64,000 nt of DNA, taken from Proteles cristata cristata. Its lineage: Eukaryota; Chordata; Mammalia; Carnivora; Hyaenidae. A program made the position numbers and the translations under genes. The first letter of the stretch is position 1. Each line of letters opens with the position of its first letter. This document shows, one piece after another, positions 55,804 to 64,000 of the stretch. The stretch spans positions 62,001 to 126,000 of the forward strand of contig JAESUZ010004803.1 of assembly GCA_017311185.1 (NCBI GenBank). Reading direction: 5' to 3'. Under the pieces are notes generated by a model. The model was not told the origin of the DNA. It ran no database searches and saw only the letters and a list, made by a program, of their open reading frames with translations.

Positions 55804-56250
55804 TAAATCCCTCTGATTTAAACCTCTCTTCCTACAAGGTCTCACTGGTGACTAATTGTCCTTATCTAAAGTGTGTGTCTGTCGGCCTCCCCCCCCCTTT
55901 TTTTTTCCTTTCCTTTTTTCCCCCCTCTCTCGCTCTCTTTCTCTCTCTCTCCCTTTTTTTTTTTTCAGTGTTTTGGTGCTGGTGGAGCGAACTCACGCCC
56001 CTAGCCAGCCTTCTCAGCAACTCGTGCCAAGAGTACTCGTTCACCAGCACCGCCCCTTTAAGAGATTTCAACTGCAGACATTTTTTAACTTTTTAAAGGT
56101 AAGGGGGGGGGGGGTAGGCGGGAAGTAGGAGGAAGGGGTGGCGTTGTACCCTCCTGATTTAACCCTCTAGAGTCAGGAAGCGGAGAGGTAGATCAAAACT
56201 GTGTGGTAGTAACGTTTTGGGTACGGGGCGGGGCGTCTTGTTTTTATTTC
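55804..56250 (-). promoter_or_regulatory. HPSE2 5' UTR and proximal promoter region
   Basis: Immediately upstream of the start codon. It contains a long purine tract on the coding strand (complement of 55886-55966), a GC box GGGGCGG at about 56051-56057 (minus) and an AT-rich TTTAAAAAGTTAAAAAATG element near 56078-56096. The transcription start cannot be fixed from sequence. GC content is moderate and lower than in the intron 1 islands. Confidence 0.5.
55886..55966. repeat. Polypyrimidine/polypurine tract, 81 bp with one interruption
   Basis: C and T only on the plus strand except for a G at 55932, made of C9, T9, CT repeats and a T12 run. On the HPSE2 strand this is a G/A tract about 80 nt upstream of the start codon. 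It could form triplex (H-DNA). Confidence 0.92.
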
Positions 56251-57754
56251 CCTCTCAAAGAGGCTCTGGGGAGGGCGGTTCTAGCTTCCATCCCGACAGG
56301 AAAGCCCCAGCGCCAGCCCTGGGCGCGCTGGAGTAAAGAGTGCGTCGTCCCCGCGCGCCTGTTTCTCCTGACAGCGGCAGGCATTTCTTCCACTGGGCCC
56401 TTTCCTTTTGGTTGAAGCAGCCGGAGCTAGAGAGGTTAAGTTGCAGAGGGGGTCCTGCGGCGGTGACGGTGATTCCTGCCAGAGAACAGAGTGCACTTCA
56501 TGGACACAAGTATGGACCTCTGCGATGTGCTGGGCAGCCACACAGAAGCATCCTCTGACTCCGTTAGGGAAAACAATGGCCAGAAGGAATACAAAGAATG
56601 ACCAGGTCAAAGGGCTTATCCGATCCGCCCGTAGGGGCAAAGGACCCAGGCTGCGCGTGGCTCCGTTCTGACAGCAGCCAAGGAGAAAGTGTCTTGGGAA
56701 CTTCAATATATGCTTAGTTCAAGTCAAAGCAACTTGGTCGGTGCTTGGATATTCTGGGCGGGGCTTTGCCCATCTGAGCCATGGCTTGGCCACTCCGCAG
56801 CAGGAGCCGACTTAGACTTGCCCTTCCAGTCCCTCCTTGAGATCGACCATGGGCATCCTTCCTGAGTGGAAGTGCGCCTTTATGGTGCCGGAAAGGAATA
56901 GAGTAACACAGCTGGGTTTTCAAAGTTGGCCAGGTGTCCGTGCCAGTGTCCAACCGGGCATAGTCCCTGTATGCTCGAGAACAGCCAGCCAGGAGCCTCA
57001 TGGCACACCACCGGCCCTAGCTCACAGATGCTGACCCACACCTTTCAGGCGGAGCCATGGGTCCCATACCCAAACGCATGGGGGAAAAGGCCCAATTTGC
57101 TGTAGTCACATGATTGGGCCCTACTTTCAGCTTCTTTCTGGAACAAAATGGGCCTTCTACTTGGTAGATGAAGATCTCTTTTTTACCCATTGTGGGTATG
57201 CATTAGCGTCCCAGGGCCTCCAGATAGCAAACAGGCAAAATTCTAAAATACTGAGCAAAAGTGTTCCCCAAATGTAGATGTGCAAATGGCAGTCTCAGAG
57301 ACAACATAAACTGAAATAGCAACCTGTCTCCCCTTCTTTCCCCCCAGACAGGATTCAGGAATCTGAAAGGGGTTGGAATGTATGACCTTCAGCTGAGGTT
57401 CCCTGAGGAGCTTCTTTCTAATTAAGCAACCAAGAAATACAGAAGTTAGGTTGGGTTAGATTGGGAAGTGCCATGAAGACCTCCTACAATTAGGACTGCA
57501 TAAAATAAGGCCAAAGGAGAAAGAAAATCCAAGACATATTATTTAAAAAGGATTTTAAAAACCAAGATGCTATACTTAAGTATTACATGCAGGCTTCGGC
57601 CCTTAAGGACTGCCTGCTTCTTTTGGTTCCTGAAAATCTTTAATACAACTAAATCCTTTAAAATATGTGTGTGTTTCTATGTGTGGGTGTGTGGTATGGT
57701 GTAAGTACCAGTAAAAATTACTGTAATTTAAAAATGTGTATTGAGTACCTCCTT
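56251..57754. other. Upstream flank of HPSE2, no gene recognised
   Basis: Moderately GC-rich to about 57100, with scattered CpG. Overlapping open frames on both strands have no recognised content. A G13 run lies at 56103-56115 just inside the promoter. No repeats are recognised until the L2 end near 57755. Confidence 0.45.
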
Positions 57755-57850
57755 AAGATAGTGACAGCCTGGAGCAAAGATTTTTATTTATCTTTGTATC
57801 TCAAGACACAGGCACTTAGCAAGCACTCAATAAATGTCTATGAAATAAAT
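57755..57850 (+). repeat. L2 3' end, plus
   Basis: GGCACTTAGCAAGCACTCAA with TAAATGTCTATGAAATAAAT is the L2 terminus. Confidence 0.75.
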
Positions 57851-59614
57851 TAATGGTAAATCAAATAGTGCTCAACACACTAAAATCATGTACTGCTTTC
57901 AAGAAGAATGTAAAAAACCATAAGACTTTTATTTGTCACAGTAACTTTGTTTTAGGTTTCTGTTCAGTAATTTGTTTTCCCAGTTATTAGTATTTTCCTG
58001 GTCAACTCCTTTAGGAAATACTTATTTCACAAACTCAGAAGCCATTAGTTTATTTGCTGTATTCAGAATTAAAACCAATTATTTATGTTTAACGAAGAGT
58101 CAGATTTTCGAAGGGCCAAAACACTCCCTGGCTTACAAGTGAATGTACTTTTAGAAGCCACATTCAGTGAGACTGGAACAACATAAATGAAATAGATCAC
58201 TCACCCACTAGATGTCTATAATTAATGTACCTTTCAAAAATATATACTCTTGGGACTAAGGATGAACTTGGGTATAATGAGAAACTGTTTAATTACTAAC
58301 TTTATCCCGAATTTTAGCTTACTTACCCAACTATTGTATAATTGCTTGGTGACCTAGTTACTTTAACCATTATTAAATGTTCTCATCAGAACCTGTATGT
58401 AGTACAAAAACCAAAACCAAAAAAAAGTGCTTTTAAAAAAAATTCCTGATGAAAACCATCTTCTTTAGTCTAGCCACTGAAATTCTATAGTCATATACAG
58501 CCCCAGGACATCAAGGCAAAGAAAGCAATTCAATAACATTTAAGGAGTTCCAGATAGCCCTGGTTGGCTCCAAGATGACCTGATTGTTTGGTCCTTTGGT
58601 CTACTGTGGATAAAGATTTTTACAGGGCTACTCTTTCCAAATAGCCTCCCTTCCCCATATCATACTGTAAGTAGCTCATTATTAATCTGTATGTTAGATT
58701 ACTTTCTTCTTTAGCTTCTATGTGCTGAGTGTCAACCACCTGTACCTCTGGTCTGTCTTAAATTGTAATTTCCTAAGGGACAAGAATTAGGCCTCAGTAT
58801 AAAACACGAATTATTGGCAACCAGATGCATCTCCTTAGAAATGCTCTTCCTGATCTTACTGAATGGTCCTCATAGATAAATTCCTTTGATATCTAAGCAT
58901 CTAGGTTCCCAAACCTGTAAAAATTCTTGAAGATTAACTCATTCTGTGATTTCTAGACTATGGGATTTCAAAATAAATATTAGTGAAGCAGAGCTGACAT
59001 ATATTTGCCAACTTTTTATTTTGTCTAGCAAGGACCTTAAAAAATTTGTCAACTATTTATCACTATTACTTCCCAAAAGAAAAAAAAAATTAACAGCCAA
59101 AAAAAAAGTTGAAATGGTATGTCAAAAATAAAAAGCAAGTGCTTAAACTAAATAAATTTAGCGTCCAGAAAAATCACTGTAGTATTTTTATCATTTCCTC
59201 TCAGACCAATAGAGATATGCCAGTGACCAATATGGTACCAAGACTAATGACTGGGACTAATGCTATATCCTGTGTTTATGGCCAAATTCTACTTTGTAGT
59301 TAGTAGACAGTATTGCTGCAAGATGTGCATGCTTTTTAATGATGGTCATCTTGACTAAAGTAATTTCCACCATTTTTCCTATGTTTATTTCAACCTCTCA
59401 CAAACTCACTGACTCTATATGCCACCTCCCTTTCTATTAAACATTCAGAGCTATAGTTATTTCTATACTCATTTCCCCCCTTCTGGAAAAACTATACCTA
59501 GATGTCAAATAACAAGAAAAAATTCTTGCCACAATAACTGCAACTGAGAAGCACTCTGAAGTTATAGCAGCCAATCTGCTGTCTCATCATTGCCTGTAGA
59601 TTTGTTCACAATGA
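57851..59614. other. Upstream intergenic sequence, mostly unassigned
   Basis: A stretch at 58680-58800 (TCTATGTGCTGAGTGTCAAC, TAATTTCCTAAGGGACAAGA) is L2-like. Nothing else is recognised. Confidence 0.4.
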
Positions 59615-59875
59615 CCACTATTTATTGAGATCTTGTGGTCACACAATGGTACCCAGAATTATACATACGTTATCTTATTAATCTTCTCAAATAACTCTTA
59701 GAGGTAGATATAATTCATTATTATACATAGTTTACATAGGAGAAAACTGACTCAGAGATGTTAAGCAACTTTCTCATGACACTGCCAGTAAGTGGTAGCA
59801 AGAATTGAAACCTAAGGCTACCTGACTCCAAAGCCTATGTCTGTGTTCTTAACCAACACACTCTATTATAAGGGG
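59615..59875 (-). repeat. MIR, minus, nearly full length
   Basis: ACTATTTATTGAGATCTTGT, TTAGAGGTAGATATAATTCA, GGAGAAAACTGACTCAGAGA and CTGACTCCAAAGCCTATGTC follow MIR in reverse. Confidence 0.85.
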
Positions 59876-59924
59876 CCAAAATGTTGCATATCCTTTAACA
59901 GCTTATCAATGTACAGTGGAAAAA

Positions 59925-60125
59925 TCCTTGGACTAGGAGTTGGGAGACCCGAGTTTAAGTCCTGACTTTGCCAGATCCTAGCTTTGTGACCTTGGGTAAA
60001 ATTTTGAACTGTTGTCTCAGCTGCCTACTCTGTAAAACTAATATAATATCCTAGAGTAAGAAGCAAATAAGGTTATGTATGGATAAAGTGTTTTATGAAT
60101 TCAAAAATATTATACAGTTATATTG
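59925..60125 (+). repeat. MIR, plus
   Basis: GACTAGGAGTTGGGAGACCC, AGTCCTGACTTTGCCAGATC and TTTGTGACCTTGGGTAAAAT match the MIR head and core. Confidence 0.82.
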
Positions 60126-61243
60126 TATATTTTATATGTATATGGTATTGTATATTTCTTGTAATCTCTCACTCCTTTTCACCCATACTTGCCACAAATA
60201 CATCCCCTTAATTGATGACTAAAGCAAGAATTACATTATATATAAAGAACTTAGTGATAAAGTTGAAACAAAAGGTCAACTCTAATAATGACATCAATAA
60301 ATGCAGAAGTAAAACAAGTACATACCACATAGTTTAACCATGCAGGCTCTTCTGCCTGTGACGAATACCTGAAAGAGGAAAAAAAAAAAGTTAAGTTTTA
60401 CATGCCTTCTTCATTTTTTTCATTAGGACAGGAGAAAGCAATGGTGTGGACAAAGGACAGTGCTAGGAAATAACAAAAGCTGTCTCTACCATGCTTAGAG
60501 AAACAAGGGATGACAATACTTTCTCCACATTGAAAGTTGAAAAGGAAAGGAATTTACAACCCTATAATTGTTCTTCCTCATTATATACGTAAACTCATAA
60601 CCATAAATGTAATTGCCTCTAAAGAGTTCAGTTCAAAAGCCTGTAGCATTTAATCCTGTAGCAAATAAGACATTTGCATGGAACACAGTTGTGTTTGTTA
60701 ACCCCCAAAGAGCAACTAACAGTGATTGCGTTTTCTTTCGTTCCCTAGGCTGATGGCACACTCTGACCTTTTTAAATATCCTAATGTGTTTGGTTCATAA
60801 TGCCAGTTAAACAAATATTGGCAATAGAAAGCCTACCACAGGTTCAGTCTACTTCTCAATAATCAAAATCAGTTGATAGACTACTTGTACATACATTTGA
60901 GTATTTTACCTCTGCCCATGTTAACATCCAGACCCCTAACTCTTTGGAGTAGTTTGGTTGCCATAGAGGCAGATCCAAGTCCTTCCTTGGTTCAAAATTA
61001 ATTATGCTAAACCTTACCAACGTTAACTCTCAACAAATTTTCCAATTCTTCTAGTTCTTTTGGTCACCTAGAGACAATGATGTGCTCTAACTTTTAGAAA
61101 GAATACTTCATTTCCACCAGACTCTTAAATATTACATTTTTTCCTTGATTTTCGAAAGCCTAACCAAAACAGTACTGTTTAAATACTTTTAAATGTTTTT
61201 CCTTTTCAGGAAGAAATAAAAATAATTTGAGAGTCTAGAGCCA
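60126..61243. other. Upstream intergenic sequence, unassigned
   Basis: Apart from the 43-nt exon-like pair at 60326-60368, I see no repeat or gene here. Confidence 0.4.
60326..60368 (-). other. Possible small upstream exon (43 nt), minus
   Basis: On the minus strand a T12 CCTCTTTCAG acceptor is followed by 43 nt and then a GTATGT donor. The 43-nt body contains an ATG. It lies 4.5 kb upstream of the HPSE2 start codon on the same strand, so it could be a non-coding 5' exon, but such signal pairs also arise by chance. Confidence 0.2.
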
Positions 61244-61375
61244 CTGACATTCAGCTCTGGCTACATATTAAAATCACTTAGAAGCTTTTTAAAAATAATC
61301 ATGCTTGGGTACACCCACAGATATTCTGATAACTGATTTGGAGTGGGGCCTCAGCATATCCTCTATCCATGCTAT
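61244..61375 (+). repeat. MER5-type hAT remnant, plus
   Basis: TCTGGCTACATATTAAAATC, ACTTAGAAGCTTTTTAAAAA and TGATTTGGAGTGGGGCCTCA follow MER5A. Confidence 0.75.
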
Positions 61376-61423
61376 ATAACTCTATTTGGTTTCTAGTTTC
61401 AGATAGCAAATTAATTAATTAAT

Positions 61424-61569
61424 CTTAGGGATGGAGGGGCAGTGGGAGAGGGAGAGAGAGAACCCCAAGCAGGCTCCATGCCCACTACAAGCATGTGAGT
61501 CTCAATATCATGACCTAAGCCAAAATCAAGAGTTGGACACTTAACCTACTGAGCCACCCAGGTGCCCCC
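61424..61569 (-). mobile_element. Carnivore SINE, minus, partial
   Basis: AACCCCAAGCAGGCTCCATG to ACTGAGCCACCCAGGTGCCCCC is the complement of the head and body. The CT-rich part is short and the tail is nearly absent. It is an old copy. Confidence 0.85.
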
Positions 61570-61854
61570 AGAGAACAAGTTTAGATGGCAAGAAATATCA
61601 TGTATTTCAATCTGTTTGATTCCTATGTTTCAGGTAATGAGGAGCAAGAGTTCAACTACTAAGTGATATCTCAAAAAAAAATTATCAGAATCTACTCTGT
61701 TCCTAAGTTTAAACAATGGAAGTCAGATAGTGAGAGATCATCCTCAAAGGAGGAAAATTATGCAAGTAAATACCATTTATCCTATTATCTTTAATATGTT
61801 CTCAAATAACTATTCCTTTATTCATGAAATGTTTTTCCTTAAAAAAATATGTCT
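61570..61854. other. Unassigned intergenic sequence
   Basis: AT-rich, nothing recognised. Confidence 0.35.
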
Positions 61855-62360
61855 TCCCTTTACGCCATCAGATTGGAAAAACGTGAATATTGGATAACAC
61901 TAATTGTGGATGTGGAGAGATTTTGCAGAGAGAATGCAACCTTCTTGAATCCTGATGGGAGTTCAAATGGGTTGGGCCATTCTGAAGAGTGATCTGGCAA
62001 TATTTAATGAAATTACATATGTATATTCCCTAAGACTCAGCAATCCCACTGTGGGCATAAATTACCCAAGCAACTCACAAAAGACTCATAAGAGGACTTG
62101 AATGAGGTTGGCAAATAAAGCACTTTTAATTTTAATTTTAATACAGAGCAATTAGAGGCCCCCAGATGTCCATCACAAAGGAAACGGACAGGTAAAATGA
62201 TGAGGGCAGCAGTTATAAGCAATGAACTGAATGTACATACAAGAACATGGGTGGGCTTTAAATAGAATAATATGTGAAGAACAAAAAACCCAGGATATTA
62301 TAGCATAATAGCATTAGTACAAATTAAACACACACACAAATATATGCTACAAGGATACAA
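61855..62360 (+). mobile_element. Old L1M 3' portion, plus
   Basis: TAATTGTGGATGTGGAGAGA, CCTAAGACTCAGCAATCCCA, CAGATGTCCATCACAAAGGA and AAGAACATGGGTGGGC are L1 ORF2-end wording with many indels. Confidence 0.75.
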
Positions 62361-62509
62361 AAATATCAAAGGGCATACATCAAACACATTAGAGTTGATG
62401 CCCATAACAATCATTCAAAGGACCAAAATAAAACAAAAGGCTTTGTATGGACCAATGTTGAACACTTTCCTGCATTCAAGGTAATACTTAACCAATTTTC
62501 TGGGGAATG

Positions 62510-62720
62510 AAAGGGAGAAATACTGAGTGCTGACTATAGGCTAGGTAGTGTGTGTTTCCCTCATCCTTGGAGTCCAAAGAATATCCTTGCCATTGGAAAC
62601 CTCACAGTCTAGCTGGGAAAATCAACAGGTTAACAAAAATCCATTTGATAAGTGCTACGGTAGAATTTGGTGAAGACTGTAATGGAGCACTGTTTGGGAT
62701 TACGATGTAATGTTAATTTG
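62510..62720 (-). repeat. L2-like segment, minus
   Basis: ACTGAGTGCTGACTATAGGC, TTGGAAACCTCACAGTCTAG and AATGGAGCACTGTTTGGG follow L2 in reverse. Confidence 0.65.
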
Positions 62721-62910
62721 TATATATATTATATATATATGAGTCTGTTACTTGATACATATGTAATTTTCATCACAATGTTGACAAATATATCATACTT
62801 TAATGAATTGGGCGTTTTTTTTTTCTATTCTTATTTTTAACCATCTCTAGGTTTTATCCTATCTTTCCGCTTTGTAATGGCTAAGGGTTGCCGGTAGTAG
62901 AAATGTTGGA

Positions 62911-62924
62911 GTGCCATCTGCTGG
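62911..62924 (-). promoter_or_regulatory. CTCF core motif match
   Basis: The minus strand reads CCAGCAGATGGCAC, which satisfies every position of the CTCF core consensus CCASYAGRKGGCRS. It lies 7.1 kb upstream of the HPSE2 start codon in non-repeat sequence. Confidence 0.5.
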
Positions 62925-63304
62925 TGGAAATGTTTTAAATTCCCCATCTATTTCCCAATTCATTTTCAAAAACAAAACTATCACATATATCATAAGGTAT
63001 ATGGTCTTGAAGGAAACTTAGAGACCATCTATCTCAGGTGCCTGGCTTTAGAGAGGAGAAATATCTCCTTATAAGATGCGTCTAATTTAAAGAAAATTCA
63101 CACGTATGCACACTCAAACATACACACACACACACACACACACGCACGCAACCTCTTCCATTAACCACTGTAACAGTTTCACAGAACTCTATAGTAAAGA
63201 CTCACAAAGCTAAACTACCTAAAATTTCCCAAATAAACATAAAAGAGGTGTCCATAGATATGTTTAGATATTCATACGTGCTCATTTCCCAGGAAAACAA
63301 TCTT
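62925..63304. other. Unassigned intergenic sequence with (CA)n
   Basis: A (CA)n tract at 63121-63150 ends in CGCACGCA. Nothing else is recognised. Confidence 0.45.
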
Positions 63305-63520
63305 AGGAAGGCAGCTTACTGCAGTGCTAAACAAGTGACTGTAGCTTTACTATTTATTAAGAAGCCTTAGGGAAGTTCTTTAACTTCCCAGAATCTCAAT
63401 CTCTTTATATGTAAAATAAGAATAGTGATCTAATTTACAGAGTTATTGTAATAATTTGTGGGAGTACATGTAAAAATAAAATGTCTAGCAAGGTCACAGA
63501 AACACTTAATGGCTAAATAA
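63305..63520 (+). repeat. MIR, plus
   Basis: TACTGCAGTGCTAAACAAGT, AGGGAAGTTCTTTAACTTCC and ATCTCTTTATATGTAAAATAA follow MIR. Confidence 0.78.
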
Positions 63521-63724
63521 ACCTCTAATACTAATTTAAATATGCTTTGTAATTCATCCTCAATGACACTAGATCTTCCTCTTATTTATTTTATATTTAT
63601 ATTTAATATAAATAATTTGCCAGCTCTAAGAAAGTCCATAGAATTAATTCCCATAAAAATGTAAATGGAAGGCAAAATGTGATTTAATAGTTCATTGTAC
63701 ATCTGGTCAGATCATACTTCTGCT

Positions 63725-63890
63725 CTGAAATCTTCCTATGCAAAGTGTGGTCCACAGATCCAGCAGCATAATAGAAATGCAGAATCTCAGGGTCCATCCC
63801 AATCTAACAAATTAGAATCTACATTTTAACAAGTTCTTCAAGTGATTACAACTCTGATTTAAAGTCTGAGAAGTATTACCTTAGGAGACA
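63725..63890 (-). repeat. MER5-type hAT remnant, minus
   Basis: CAAAGTGTGGTCCACAGATC, AGAAATGCAGAATCTCAGGG and AGTCTGAGAAGTATTA follow MER5A in reverse. Confidence 0.8.
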
Positions 63891-64000
63891 GCAAATAGAA
63901 CCCGAGCTCCATTATTTCAGAAGATGTTGGCAGAACTTGCTGCTCTGCTCCTCCTGGCTAAATTTATCTATGTTTTAGCAATTAAATACTGAAATGTTTT

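Noticed and set aside
56251..57034. An upstream gene divergent from HPSE2
   Set aside because: Open frames near 56.3-57.0 kb on both strands are overlapping and unrecognised, and no splice-supported exon on the plus strand is visible.

Overview
This is vertebrate nuclear DNA, and specifically a carnivore of the cat lineage. It is AT-rich and filled with interspersed repeats. About twenty copies are tRNA-Lys-derived carnivore SINEs of the felid type: a head reading like GGGGCGCCTGGGTGGCTCAG, a CT-rich body, and an AATAAA plus A tail. There are also carnivore L1 copies and a deep layer of ancient mammalian repeats (MIR, L2, MER5, MER20, HAL1). No bacterial, plasmid or phage features are present.

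The only protein-coding gene I can support is the 5' part of HPSE2 (heparanase-2), on the minus strand. Three coding exons are visible: exon 1 at 55514-55803 (start codon and signal peptide), exon 2 at 52439-52596 and exon 3 at 3351-3512. Each has canonical splice sites, and the phases agree across both junctions (290 + 158 + 162 nt, ending one base into codon 204). Intron 1 is 2.9 kb, intron 2 is about 48.9 kb, and intron 3 runs off the left edge. The remaining two thirds of the protein lies outside the window. The left edge also holds the 3' end of an FCF1 processed pseudogene on the plus strand, inside intron 3.

Layout: 1-343 FCF1 retrocopy; 344-3350 intron 3; 3351-3512 exon 3; 3513-52438 intron 2, a repeat graveyard with an L1-dense block at 8.4-23 kb, HAL1 at 26.8-29.4 kb and mostly MIR, L2 and unannotated sequence from 30 to 52 kb; 52.2-54.5 kb a CpG-rich region covering exon 2 and part of intron 1; 55.5-56.3 kb exon 1 and the proximal promoter; 56.3-64 kb upstream flank with MIR, L2, MER5 and L1 fragments and one strong CTCF-type motif.

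No new multi-gene system is visible. The points most worth checking are: (a) an in-frame reading frame that runs from the intron 1 CpG-rich sequence straight through the exon 2 acceptor and keeps the same junction serine, which suggests a possible alternative 5' end for HPSE2; (b) a 23-bp SINE head with no tail, flanked by a 19-bp direct repeat; (c) three extremely 5'-truncated L1 insertions, one with a possible 3' transduction; (d) a 73-bp tandem duplication inside an L1 ORF2; (e) a possible upstream exon; and (f) a near-perfect CTCF motif. Repeat family names come from recognising consensus-like sequence by eye, not from a database search, and repeat edges are approximate unless target-site duplications are given.
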